Positions 26,398-34,193 are shown, counted from the stretch's first letter. The stretch: 64,000 nt of DNA from Pseudoalteromonas rubra (GCF_005887095.1 NZ_PNCI01000035.1:124001-188000); one strand, 5' to 3'. Made by a program: numbers and translations. Notes: generated from the letters alone by a model not told the origin.

Positions 26398-26584
26398 GTA
26401 ATAAACCGGCTCGTTTGATTGTTTGCTGACTTCAAGGTCCAAGGGGGTCAGTAAATCGCAATAATGTGAAAGGGATATGTCAGCAGCATCATCTTGTAAC
26501 ATTTGTCTGTTTTTTGAGCTTGCAGCAAACGAAAGCTTTGTGATTTTATGGTGTTGAAACAATAACCAAGAAGGAAGCGAAGTA

Positions 26585-26743
26585 ATGAAACTACAATTAA
26601 AAACCAACAAACTAAAACGCCTTAGTGAACAACACCAACAACTGGCGCTGGCCAACACCCCGCAGGTGGGCGGCGGCTATACAACTAAACCCTGGACGGT
26701 CTGGTGTGAAGAGTTAAGCAAAGGGCCGGATTGCCGCGCTTAA
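26585..26743 (+). CDS. Small GG-leader peptide, possible RiPP precursor
   Basis: A 52-codon gene with a strong ribosome binding site (AAGGAAG seven bases before ATG) and its own terminator, so it is almost certainly expressed. The N-terminal half is basic and amphipathic (MKLQLKTNKLKRLSEQHQQL), followed by ALANTPQVGGG and a short tail, YTTKPWTVWCEELSKGPDC, ending Arg-Ala. A Lys-rich leader, a Gly run and a short Cys/Trp/Thr/Ser-containing tail are the plan of GG-leader precursor peptides (bacteriocins, lanthipeptide-like products). No modification enzyme or peptidase-transporter lies in the window, so it would be an orphan. It is divergent from the TonB receptor/binding-protein operon. Alternatives are an unmodified microcin-like or signalling peptide, or an unrelated small protein. 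Confidence 0.75.
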   Translation: MKLQLKTNKLKRLSEQHQQLALANTPQVGGGYTTKPWTVWCEELSKGPDCRA

Positions 26744-26765
26744 TCTGTATGACTGACGAGTAGAG

Positions 26766-26791
26766 AAGTGGTGCTGTGCACCACTTTTTTT
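26766..26791 (+). terminator. Terminator of the small peptide gene
   Basis: AAGTGGTGC (26766-26774), TGT loop and GCACCACTT (26778-26786) are followed by TTTTT. It lies 22 bases after the peptide stop codon. Confidence 0.9.
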
Positions 26792-27092
26792 ATGCCTGAC
26801 CTTTGTTAAACTCTGCAATTGCCTGACGCAGATAGGGCTTGGCAAACTGGATCTCCAGCGGCACGGTCAGTAGTGGATAAGCCAGCCCACACAGGAGTAA
26901 AACGGGTAACAATAACCAGCCGTGTATAAACGCGAGCGCCATAAACAGCGGAGTGAGCAACATCAGCTTGGCAATGTTGAGCAGGACCTTTTGCGAAGAG
27001 GGTAACTGCGCCAGTGCCAACGCCTTAATACGTTGCTTGTCGCGCAGTGCAAAGCCATCTAATTCGGTTAGTTTACTCAGTCTGAAAACCAT
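26790..27092 (-). CDS. Small two-helix membrane protein downstream of dsbB
   Basis: 100-aa protein with two adjacent hydrophobic segments (about residues 40-57, IAKLMLLTPLFMALAFIH, and 59-75, LLLPVLLLCGLAYPLLT) and charged ends (LTELDGFALRDKQRIKALAL before, LRQAIAEFNKGQA after). I do not recognise a family with confidence. It starts seven bases after the dsbB stop, so it is almost certainly in one operon with dsbB and may share an envelope role. Its stop overlaps the terminator of the convergent peptide gene. Confidence 0.75.
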   Translation of the reverse strand: MVFRLSKLTELDGFALRDKQRIKALALAQLPSSQKVLLNIAKLMLLTPLFMALAFIHGWLLLPVLLLCGLAYPLLTVPLEIQFAKPYLRQAIAEFNKGQA

Positions 27093-27099
27093 TTATTTC

Positions 27100-27612
27100 T
27101 CATCTTTTAACAACAAATACGGCGGCAAACGCGATAAAGCTGATACTGTAAAGTGCAAAAATCACTTCCATCCAGCCTGGCATCGACAGACCCGCAAAAA
27201 ACCAGTCAATATTACCACAATCTCCGGTTGCCGCGAAGAAGGCTGGCAGCCACTCATGTAAGGGCATAAAGCTTGGGAAGTTAGGTACAAAGTCACAGGT
27301 AAACGCAAACGGATCTGTGGTGGTCTGCATAGCGATATGTTCTTTTGCTAACAGCCAGCCCCAAATGGCCGATACGCCCCAACAGCTCATGGCCAGGAGC
27401 CTCACAGGCAGGCTAGTCGGTGATGTCAGACCGATCAGGCCAGCTGCAACAATGCCCAGTACCGCAGTGCGCTGGTAAATACACATAATGCAAGGCTCCA
27501 GCCCCATCGCATATTGGAAATACAAAGCGATTACTTCAAGCACGAATGCCGAGAAAAACAGTGCACCCCAGGCAAGGCGGGTGCGGGAAAAGTCAGCAAG
27601 TTTATTTAACAT
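27100..27612 (-). CDS. dsbB: Disulfide bond formation protein DsbB
   Basis: Inner-membrane quinone reductase that reoxidises DsbA. 170 aa with four hydrophobic helices. The first Cys pair is C41-I-M-C44, the same numbers as E. coli, followed by IYQR. The second periplasmic pair is C106 and C132 (FTCDF and DCGN). All four catalytic Cys are therefore present. It is first in a two-gene operon with the small membrane protein. Confidence 0.96.
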   Translation of the reverse strand: MLNKLADFSRTRLAWGALFFSAFVLEVIALYFQYAMGLEPCIMCIYQRTAVLGIVAAGLIGLTSPTSLPVRLLAMSCWGVSAIWGWLLAKEHIAMQTTTDPFAFTCDFVPNFPSFMPLHEWLPAFFAATGDCGNIDWFFAGLSMPGWMEVIFALYSISFIAFAAVFVVKR

Positions 27613-27783
27613 AGGTGCTCCTTTTTTTGCCCACTATTATGGCTGTGTCGATGCGTCCGGGCAACTGGTTTCAGTTTAGTCGTGCGGTTTGACTGCTGAA
27701 CAGAATATAAGTTTCCGCAACCAACGCGTTTTGGGCACAAAGTGTGGTATCTTCACGCCAACCGAAAAGTGAGAGAGAAAGTA

Positions 27784-28197
27784 ATGCAGTCAGTTGTACG
27801 TGTCGGTGTCGCCGTGGTGATTAAGCGCCACGGAAAAATTTTACTGGGTGAGCGTATTGGGTCGCACGGGGCTCATACCTGGGCAACACCGGGTGGTCAC
27901 CTTGAAATGGGCGAAAGCATAGAGCAGTGTGCGCGCCGCGAAGTATTAGAAGAAACCGGCCTGGCGCTGACTCAGGTGACCAGGCTTGACTATACCAATG
28001 ATGTATTTGAGTCTGATGGCAAACACTACATTACCTTGTTTGTGACGGGCGAGTGCGTGAATGGAGAACCGCAGTTGCTGGAGCCGAACAAATGCCTTCA
28101 GTGGCGCTGGTTTTCTCCGGATGCACTGCCTGAGCCGCTGTTTTTGTCATTGCAGAATCTGTTACGTGATAATCCAGACAGCTTAGAGCGTGCATAG
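27784..28197 (+). CDS. Nudix hydrolase
   Basis: MutT-type hydrolase of nucleoside diphosphate-linked compounds, 137 aa. An upstream GTG would give 151 aa, but ATG 27784 has GAGAGAG upstream and gives the natural N-terminus MQSVVRVGVAVVIK. The Nudix box is complete: GGHLEMGESIEQCARREVLE followed by ETGL, with all metal-binding Glu residues. The substrate is not determinable; the small single-domain form is like the nucleotide-pool cleaning branch (NUDT15-like). It is divergent from dsbB. Confidence 0.92.
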   Translation: MQSVVRVGVAVVIKRHGKILLGERIGSHGAHTWATPGGHLEMGESIEQCARREVLEETGLALTQVTRLDYTNDVFESDGKHYITLFVTGECVNGEPQLLEPNKCLQWRWFSPDALPEPLFLSLQNLLRDNPDSLERA

Positions 28198-28199
28198 AG

Positions 28200-28418
28200 T
28201 ATGTAAGAATGCAGGCCAACAGCGCAAAGGTTTATGTCTGTAATCATGGTAAATATCACTAGCCTGGTTATTGCTTTTCTCTGTTCCCAGGCTGTGGTTG
28301 CTTTGTCTAAGCTCCTTAGTCTGAGCAGCGTTGCGCATTGTGTGATATTCATCAGCAATATGCCGAGCAAGGCGGTGCCTCTGATAATGTCGAGCAAAGT
28401 GTGTCTGGGTTGTGTCAT
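28200..28418 (-). pseudogene. Decayed fragment of a DUF418/YeiB-like membrane protein
   Basis: The reading frame from ATG 28418 begins with HTLLDIIRGTALLGILLMNI, the hallmark N-terminus of DUF418 (YeiB-like) inner-membrane proteins, which are normally about 350-400 aa. The similarity stops about 25 residues in. The frame then runs on without recognisable family features and into the antisense of the Nudix gene. The 400-base stretch 28198-28598 therefore looks like the remains of a deleted gene, with no other gene I can support. Confidence 0.5.
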
Positions 28419-28598
28419 GGTGACATCTTTTATGAGCCAGCAATGTCACAACGCTACCATGGTATATTTTGTCAGCTGCCTAATCTGACCGGAATTGACA
28501 ATTTTTAATGCCAGCTTACTGCGTGTTATTAGGCTAACCTATTGATAGTAAATGCGAGAAAACCTTTTTCTTGGCATTTTGACTCCTCTGCAAAGGTG

Positions 28599-29003
28599 TT
28601 ACAGCTTACTCTGTTGTGGTTTCAGGCGTTTACCTGCCAGCTTAAGCAGGCGCTGAAAGGTTGGGCAGGCAAGGTGGTTAGGGGCCGGGCAATTCGCTGC
28701 ATGGTGAAGACCTTCTCTGATGGCTTGCATCGTCGCGATTTGCTTATCCAGCTCTGCGGTTTTTTGGCGCAGCAGCGCCCGGTCTACGTCTACACCGTTT
28801 GGCAGTAGCATTTGGCTAATTTCATCCAGCGAAAGACCAACATAGCGTCCAAGGTTGATCAGCGCTAACCTCTCCAGCACTGTGGTGTCGTAGTAACGGC
28901 GCAGCCCATGGCGTCCGGCACTGCGGATCAATCCTTTTTGTTCATAGTATCTGAGGGTGGAAGGTTTGAGCCCGGAGGCCCTGGCAACATCTGCGATATC
29001 CAT
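28599..29003 (-). CDS. MerR-family transcriptional regulator
   Basis: 134 aa. The N-terminal winged helix is typical (MDIADVARASGLKPSTLRYY, then EQKGLIRSAGRHGLRRYYD). A dimerisation helix follows (KTAELDKQIATMQAIREGLH). The C-terminus has a Cys pair (NCPAPNHLACPTF), suggesting metal, redox or thiol sensing, but the spacing is not that of SoxR or MerR proper. It is divergent from a methyltransferase gene, with a MerR-type 19-base-spacer operator between them, so that gene is the likely target. Confidence 0.92.
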   Translation of the reverse strand: MDIADVARASGLKPSTLRYYEQKGLIRSAGRHGLRRYYDTTVLERLALINLGRYVGLSLDEISQMLLPNGVDVDRALLRQKTAELDKQIATMQAIREGLHHAANCPAPNHLACPTFQRLLKLAGKRLKPQQSKL

Positions 29004-29042
29004 GTGTTTCTCTTTTATGTGAACTCATTTGAATATTGAGTC

Positions 29043-29073
29043 TTGACCTAAAGTCGACTTTAAGTTGTAGCAT
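29043..29073 (+). promoter_or_regulatory. MerR-type promoter/operator before the methyltransferase gene
   Basis: TTGACC (29043-29048) and TAGCAT (29068-29073) are separated by 19 bases, the stretched spacing that MerR proteins correct by twisting DNA. AAAGTCGACTTT (29050-29061) is a perfect palindrome within a 20-base imperfect dyad (29046-29065) in that spacer. Confidence 0.82.
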
Positions 29074-29104
29074 GGTTTGTATCACTTGACGAGAGGAGAC
29101 TGTG

Positions 29105-29713
29105 ATGAATTTTGATCCTATGTGGGACACGCGTTTTGCTGAATCTGATTACGCTTATGGCACAGAGCCAAACGACTTTCTAAAGGCACAGGTAAAACAA
29201 CTGAAAGGCAAGCGGGTGCTGAGCCTGGCCGAAGGAGAAGGTCGCAATGCGGTTTATCTGGCAAAACTGGGGTTTGAAGTAACGGCGGTGGATGCTTCGA
29301 TTAAAGGCATAGAAAAAGCGCAACAATTGGCTCAGGCTTGGGGCGTATCTATTGAGTTTATTCACGCTGATCTGGCACATTTTGCTCTCGGTCACGAACA
29401 ATGGGACAGCATCGTCGCTATTTTTGCGCCGTTTGGTCAGGGATTGCGTGCGAAACTGCACCAGCGAGTAGTACAGGCTCTGGTACCGGGTGGGGTGTTT
29501 TTGACAGAAGCTTACTCACCAGAGCAAATTCAATTTGGTACGGGTGGTGGAAAGGATGTTGATACCATGCTCACTGCGGCTCAGTTGGCCCAAGAGTTAA
29601 GGGGAGTAAAGTGGACTCACATTGAGCAACTGGAACGTTCGGTAGTGGAAGGTCGCTACCACACGGGAATGGCCGCTGTTGTTCAGGGAGTGGGAGTTAA
29701 ACCGAACTTCTGA
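29105..29713 (+). CDS. Class I SAM-dependent methyltransferase (TehB-like)
   Basis: Soluble methyltransferase, 202 aa. ATG 29105 is preferred over GTG 29102 because AGGAG is six bases from it. The N-terminus MWDTRFAESDYAYGTEPNDF is typical of the small TehB/thiopurine-methyltransferase-like group. Motif I is VLSLAEGEGRNAVYLAKLGF, with the acidic residue of the adenosine ribose in VTAVDASIKG. The substrate is unknown; members methylate tellurite, thiols or small xenobiotics. MerR control suggests a detoxification gene induced by its substrate or a metal. Confidence 0.88.
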   Translation: MNFDPMWDTRFAESDYAYGTEPNDFLKAQVKQLKGKRVLSLAEGEGRNAVYLAKLGFEVTAVDASIKGIEKAQQLAQAWGVSIEFIHADLAHFALGHEQWDSIVAIFAPFGQGLRAKLHQRVVQALVPGGVFLTEAYSPEQIQFGTGGGKDVDTMLTAAQLAQELRGVKWTHIEQLERSVVEGRYHTGMAAVVQGVGVKPNF

Positions 29714-29778
29714 TACAAATCTCACATGGCTTAAGCAGGGGCATACTATACAAGTACGACCCTGCAAACAGAGCATTG

Positions 29779-31539
29779 TTACAGTTGCTCGAGTACTTCA
29801 AGCGCCTTGCGAAGAATGATATCGTCTTTTTGCGCAATGGATGCCTGTGTTTGACTGACTTTGACATCGGGTTGGATCCCTACGCCAATGAGCTTATCGC
29901 CATTCAGCTGATCCGCCCGAAGGCCTGTGTATTTATATGAGATCCCGCCATTCTGAAAGCCACCAAAAACTGATCCCGTCATGATATCTCCGTTAATTCC
30001 CATGGTAACTTCCCCTACAATAGGGATATTCATTGCCTGGATCCACTGGAGTACATGCTCACCGGCACTGATGTTGGTTCTATCGGAAAGTGCCACGACA
30101 GGTGCGTCAATTAGTTTCGGTGTGTCCTCAAGTGTTAGGGGGATATCTTCCTGATAAGGCAGTGCCCGATTAGGTAATCGTTGTGTTTCGATCACAAACG
30201 GGCCTGTACGTGTATAACGGTCAGTAAATAGAGACAATGCACTGCGCGTAAACCACAGGTTACTCGGATAGCCGCGCATATCCAGTACGATGGCTTGCGC
30301 ATTTTGTAAAACGTCACGTGCTTGTTGCAGTTGTTCCTGGGTTGTCACATCCACGGCTCGAAAAACGACGACACCATTGTCCAAATGCCTCAACAGTGGA
30401 CCATATGTATCATCACGATCGTATGGGCCCATGACGTCTCTGTGAATTGACGCTGTCGTAGTATTAATTACCCTTCCTTGTGTAGTTCTGAATGTAAGAT
30501 CGATTAACTTAGGTTCACCGTACATAAACGGCAAACTGCGCGCAGCGGCACTGTTGGCGATGTGCTCACTGGTGAATGTTATATCCTTGAGGCTATTGAC
30601 CAATTGACGCGCATCTGTACCTTCGATTGCAAGCAACTCATCCCCGATATTGACTTGCAGTGTAAGGTAAGGGGTTCTGTTGGTTACAATGACTTTGTCA
30701 TCGATATAGTCAAGTGAAATTGGCAAGCTGTAACCCTGAACATCGCGATATTGCTTTGGCTGTCCAATCCAGAGATGATTGTCCTGTAGCTTGGTGAATG
30801 TTTGTCTCATAATGTGGGTTCTTCGCTGGCTGTCTTTGAGACAAGCGCCGAGCAGGCGTGGATGGCTGTTAGCCCAGTCAACATCAACTTGCTCGAAATA
30901 AGGCCAGAAGTGTGTTAGCTCGGCCCAAATTGAACTGAGTGCTGCCATACATGTTGCAGGGTCTTCAAGCGATACTTGTTCTTCTTGCTGAGTATAAGCA
31001 CTGCCAGAGTTCGCCTGCTCCCGGGGGAGGTATAGCGGCCAGTACAGGGGGATGCCGTCATAGCGATCGGTATAAACAGGTGTAGGGGGGAAAAAGCCCT
31101 CATTACTGAGTGTCTGATAGTCGCCACTTATTAGGCGACGGGTATAGAAGCGATAATCCCGGGCACCGAAATTATACCAGGTGTTCACAGAGTCTGTTAC
31201 CCCCGGCACTGGCAAGCTCGATTGGTTGGTGGTTAAAAGCGGTGTTACTGTTTTTAGCTGTTGCAGGGCAAAACTGAGTTGAAGTGCCTCAGGCTGTTTA
31301 ACCATCTCACGGATACTATGTCGTAAGAAATAGTCCCATTGTGTTTCGCTATTTGCTGCATTTGGGTAAAAGTAGCGTACCCTATGCACAAGCTCCGAAA
31401 ACTCTTGTATATTTGGCAGTGCTTGCTGATAGCGTTCTTTGAGAAGAGTTGTTTCATCATTTGCTTTTGCCTGAGGGGCTGAAAGTACACTGAGTAGAAG
31501 TGCCGCAGGCAACATTTTCTCTTGGATGTTGTATGTCAT
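29779..31539 (-). CDS. Exported S41-family peptidase-like protein
   Basis: 586-aa secreted protein with a signal peptide (AALLLSVLSAPQAKA). An N-terminal helical region of about 280 residues is followed by a PDZ-like segment (VNIGDELLAIEGTDARQLV) and a tail-specific-protease fold. VVALSDRTNISAGEHVLQWI carries the candidate nucleophile Ser in SAGE, and GVGIQPDV is the usual C-terminal motif. AIVLDMRGYPSN matches the S41 core strand. The general base is not assignable by eye. It is probably periplasmic or lipid-exposed. It stands alone, and its physiological substrate is unknown. Confidence 0.82.
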   Translation of the reverse strand: MTYNIQEKMLPAALLLSVLSAPQAKANDETTLLKERYQQALPNIQEFSELVHRVRYFYPNAANSETQWDYFLRHSIREMVKQPEALQLSFALQQLKTVTPLLTTNQSSLPVPGVTDSVNTWYNFGARDYRFYTRRLISGDYQTLSNEGFFPPTPVYTDRYDGIPLYWPLYLPREQANSGSAYTQQEEQVSLEDPATCMAALSSIWAELTHFWPYFEQVDVDWANSHPRLLGACLKDSQRRTHIMRQTFTKLQDNHLWIGQPKQYRDVQGYSLPISLDYIDDKVIVTNRTPYLTLQVNIGDELLAIEGTDARQLVNSLKDITFTSEHIANSAAARSLPFMYGEPKLIDLTFRTTQGRVINTTTASIHRDVMGPYDRDDTYGPLLRHLDNGVVVFRAVDVTTQEQLQQARDVLQNAQAIVLDMRGYPSNLWFTRSALSLFTDRYTRTGPFVIETQRLPNRALPYQEDIPLTLEDTPKLIDAPVVALSDRTNISAGEHVLQWIQAMNIPIVGEVTMGINGDIMTGSVFGGFQNGGISYKYTGLRADQLNGDKLIGVGIQPDVKVSQTQASIAQKDDIILRKALEVLEQL

Positions 31540-31721
31540 GCTTATTCCTTAGCGCTTTATTATTTGTATTTATAATTGGTCCATACAGATTGTTATGTCA
31601 ATATGTTACATAATATTATTAATGGATTAATAAAGTCGTGAAGAATTTAGTGTTTACGACGGCTAAAATACCGGGGTTGCGCCTATTATTGGGAAGCACT
31701 TAGCTCGCTTTCAGATATGCC

Positions 31722-31749
31722 TTGTTAGTTGCAAATCATCTGGTACAAT
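31722..31749 (+). promoter_or_regulatory. Candidate fadR promoter
   Basis: TTGTTA (31722-31727), a 16-base spacer and TACAAT (31744-31749), preceded by TGG as an extended -10, lie about 95 bases before fadR. The rest of the 303-base gap (31540-31842) is AT-rich and shows no gene. Confidence 0.6.
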
Positions 31750-31842
31750 CAGTGGATTATTGAGTTGCAGAAGCCTGTTGGTGTGCTACGCACTGAAGTA
31801 CAGGCTTGTCGACGTACCTTATGTTGTCAAAAGTGGTGCTAA

Positions 31843-32556
31843 ATGAGAATCTTTAAAGCCAAGAGCCCAGCAGGTTTTGCTGAGGAGTACATTGTAGAGT
31901 CGATTTGGAATGGCGAATTTCCTCCGGGCTCCATTTTACCAGCTGAGCGCGAGCTGTCAGAGCTTATTGGTGTCACTCGCACCACATTGCGAGAAGTTTT
32001 ACAACGCCTGGCGCGTGATGGTTGGTTGACCATCCAGCATGGCAAACCAACCCGGGTTAATAACTTTTGGGAAACGTCTGGTCTGAATATTCTAGAGACC
32101 CTGGCGCGACTGGACGAAGACAAAGTACCCGAATTAACGGACCAGTTGCTGTCTGCACGTACTAACATCAGTGCAATCTATACCCGTGCTGCGATTAAGT
32201 TCAACCCGCAGTCTGTGATAGATATTCTGTCTAAGCACGCGGAAGTGGCTGATACGGCAGAAGCTTTTGCTGAATATGACTATCGGGTTCATCACCAGCT
32301 TGCTAGTGCCGGCAATAACAAAATCTATGTCTTGATACTTAATGGATTTAAAGGTTTGTACTCTAAGATAGGTTGCCACTATTTCTCAGATCCGCGCACC
32401 CGTGAACTGGCGCGTGAATTCTACGCTGAACTTACCGCGCTGGCTGAAAAAGGTGAGCACGATGGTGCTATTGCACTGATGCGCCGTTACGGTCATCGCT
32501 CTGGTGAGATCTGGCAACAACTGCGCGGTGATATGCCAGACGATATTATGGACTAA
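31843..32556 (+). CDS. fadR: Fatty acid metabolism regulator FadR
   Basis: GntR-family regulator that represses fatty-acid degradation and activates unsaturated fatty-acid synthesis, released by long-chain acyl-CoA. 237 aa, as in E. coli. The N-terminal winged helix is [20 protein letters not shown] followed by [20 protein letters not shown]. The all-helical acyl-CoA-binding domain begins at [18 protein letters not shown] terminator follows directly. Confidence 0.96.
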   Translation: MRIFKAKSPAGFAEEYIVESIWNGEFPPGSILPAERELSELIGVTRTTLREVLQRLARDGWLTIQHGKPTRVNNFWETSGLNILETLARLDEDKVPELTDQLLSARTNISAIYTRAAIKFNPQSVIDILSKHAEVADTAEAFAEYDYRVHHQLASAGNNKIYVLILNGFKGLYSKIGCHYFSDPRTRELAREFYAELTALAEKGEHDGAIALMRRYGHRSGEIWQQLRGDMPDDIMD

Positions 32557-32574
32557 TTTTGAATGTCCGATGAT

Positions 32575-32600
32575 AAAAAGCACCTCAGGGTGCTTTTTTT
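32575..32600 (+). terminator. fadR terminator
   Basis: AAAAAGCACC (32575-32584), TCAG loop, GGTGCTTTTT (32589-32598) with further Ts. Confidence 0.92.
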
Positions 32601-32866
32601 GTGTCTGCAAGGGCGGTATATCGGCTATTTACTGCGCCATCAATTTATTAGATGGCTGCTATCGGATAATTCGATTGTATCCTTTTGAAGGAACAGCATA
32701 CACTGAGCGCCAAATAATACCATCTGGTATAGGGGTTGTTTTTTTATAAAACGCCTCAATAATAAGTGACAATTCGCAGTGATACAGAAAAGCATAACCT
32801 GACAGGGGACGTGGCTTTGTGTGATTGTGAGACTTTGGAACTCAAACTAACTATTTGGAGATAACA

Positions 32867-33472
32867 ATGGGTGTATTAGTAGGCCGCAAGGCACCTGACT
32901 TTACAGCAGCTGCAGTTTTAGGTAACGGTGAAATCGTAGATGGTTACAATCTACATGAGCGTATCAAAGGTAAGAAAGCGGTTATTTTCTTCTACCCACT
33001 AGACTTCACTTTCGTTTGTCCTTCTGAGCTAATCGCATTTGACAAGCGTTACGAAGAATTCCAAAAGCGTGGTGTTGAAGTGATCGGTGTATCTATCGAT
33101 TCTCAGTTCTCTCACAACGCATGGCGTAACACACCAGTAAACGAAGGTGGTATCGGTCCGGTTAAGTATGACCTGGTTGCTGACGTGAAGCACGAAATCT
33201 GTCAGGCATATGACGTTGAGCACCCAGAAGCAGGTGTTGCTTTCCGTGGTTCTTTCCTGATTGACTCTGAAGGTAACGTACGTCACCAGGTAGTAAACGA
33301 TCTACCTCTTGGCCGTAACATCGATGAAATGCTGCGCATGGTTGACGCGCTGGCGTTCCACGAAGAGCACGGTGAAGTATGTCCAGCTGGTTGGACTGAA
33401 GGTAAAAAAGGTATGGACGCAAGCCCTGAAGGTGTTGCTAAGTTCCTGTCTGAAAACGAAGGCGACCTGTAA
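32867..33472 (+). CDS. Typical 2-Cys peroxiredoxin (AhpC/TSA family)
   Basis: Cytoplasmic thiol peroxidase, 201 aa from ATG 32867 (GGAG six bases upstream; an in-frame TTG at 32855 is not needed). The peroxidatic Cys is in PLDFTFVCPSELIAFDK and the resolving Cys in GEVCPAGWTEGKKGMD. The GGIG loop linked to overoxidation sensitivity is present, but the C-terminus ends KFLSENEGDL without the YF motif, which suggests a robust, non-sensitive enzyme. No ahpF reductase is adjacent; thioredoxin is the probable electron donor. No clear OxyR site was identified in the 262-base upstream gap. Confidence 0.95.
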   Translation: MGVLVGRKAPDFTAAAVLGNGEIVDGYNLHERIKGKKAVIFFYPLDFTFVCPSELIAFDKRYEEFQKRGVEVIGVSIDSQFSHNAWRNTPVNEGGIGPVKYDLVADVKHEICQAYDVEHPEAGVAFRGSFLIDSEGNVRHQVVNDLPLGRNIDEMLRMVDALAFHEEHGEVCPAGWTEGKKGMDASPEGVAKFLSENEGDL

Positions 33473-33490
33473 GTCCAGCGTTGTTTAGTT

Positions 33491-33518
33491 AAAAAACCCG
33501 CCTTGTGCGGGTTTTTTT
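33491..33518 (+). terminator. Peroxiredoxin gene terminator
   Basis: AAAAAACCCGC (33491-33501), CTTGT loop, GCGGGTTTTTT (33507-33517). Confidence 0.92.
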
Positions 33519-33699
33519 ATATCACTCCGCTTATTCATGCCGCCCGTGTAGAGGCCAGATAATGTCGTGGATAGAAAAGCAAAGTATTTGCTATTGCACA
33601 GTGCTGAGCGAGTGACCTTCAAAATCGTTGGTGGTTGTGTCAATCCACAAGCCAGGTCATGAGTTACTGTAGGTTGATACAATACCCAATCTCGCTCAA

Positions 33700-33825
33700 T
33701 CATGATGCACGCCCTATCGACCACTTGTGGTTGATCAGTCTAATCAATTCAACCGAACCATATGCCAGTACTAAACTAATAACGGGTGTAACCAGCAAGC
33801 TCAACAGTGTCATTTCATTCAGCAT
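33700..33825 (-). CDS. 41-residue single-pass membrane peptide
   Basis: The short frame encodes MLNEMTLLSLLVTPVISLVL, AYGSVELIRLINHKWSIGRA and a final Ser, with a hydrophobic helix at about residues 7-23 and a basic C-terminal tail. AGGGA is positioned before the ATG. The start codon is one base after the TAA of the upstream 103-codon gene (33827-34138), so the two are coupled. I do not recognise a family. The coupling, ribosome binding site and clean transmembrane profile support a real gene, but it is short. Confidence 0.55.
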   Translation of the reverse strand: MLNEMTLLSLLVTPVISLVLAYGSVELIRLINHKWSIGRAS

Positions 33826-33826
33826 C

Positions 33827-34138
33827 TTATTGTCCCTTATCTTTTTCTTGACGTGTTTCTTTGTGCTCTGGCGTGAAAGACTTTATCAGTGTGGCTTTGG
33901 TGCTTTCTTTAAGCTCAATCAGGTTTGCCTTAATCGCTTTGCTGACATGAGATTTAATGTCGCTGAGTACTTCCTGAGTGACTGAGCCACTGTCTGTGCT
34001 TACAGTCGTCATAGAACTTAGGCTGGCTGCAGTACTGGCGTTGACACTTGCTGTGACGCTGGTGTTGCCCGCTGCAAATGAACTGGTGCTCATGCCAAGG
34101 GTAAAAACTAGGATGCTAAGTTGGGTGGCAGTTTTCAT
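33827..34138 (-). CDS. Exported Ser/Thr-rich small protein, unknown function
   Basis: 103 aa with a clear signal peptide (MKTATQLSILVFTLGMSTSS, cleavage near FAA). A low-complexity Ser/Thr/Ala/Val segment follows (NTSVTASVNASTAASLSSMT), then a charged helix (SDIKSHVSKAIKANLIELKE) and a Lys/Glu-rich end. No family is recognised. AAAAGGAACC lies before the ATG. Upstream, AGTTAG-TCGTT-CTAACT (34177-34193) is a dyad that could be an operator. It probably forms a two-gene unit with the 41-residue membrane peptide. Confidence 0.75.
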   Translation of the reverse strand: MKTATQLSILVFTLGMSTSSFAAGNTSVTASVNASTAASLSSMTTVSTDSGSVTQEVLSDIKSHVSKAIKANLIELKESTKATLIKSFTPEHKETRQEKDKGQ

Positions 34139-34176
34139 GGCCTGGTTCCTTTTGGGTTAGTAACGATACTTTAATG

Positions 34177-34193
34177 AGTTAGTCGTTCTAACT
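34177..34193. promoter_or_regulatory. Dyad upstream of the small exported protein gene
   Basis: AGTTAG (34177-34182), TCGTT, CTAACT (34188-34193) is a perfect 6-bp inverted repeat, 39-55 bases before the ATG. No T run follows. A regulator-binding site is possible. Confidence 0.4.

Noticed and set aside
26377-26658. 93-codon minus-strand frame over the promoter region of the TonB receptor and the peptide gene
   Set aside because: It covers both promoters and the peptide gene in antisense and has no ribosome binding site or family resemblance.
28183-28488. Two further frames on either strand in the gap after the Nudix gene
   Set aside because: Neither shows a family motif. The only meaningful signal there is the short DUF418-like N-terminus.
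32605-32866. Possible OxyR site upstream of the peroxiredoxin gene (GATGGCTGCTATCGGATAAT region)
   Set aside because: The spacing and half-sites do not fit the OxyR consensus well enough to claim.
33485-33703. A 72-codon minus-strand frame whose ATG overlaps the stop of the 41-residue peptide
   Set aside because: Its last codons are the peroxiredoxin gene terminator read in antisense, and the product has no recognisable features. The ATGA overlap is probably chance.
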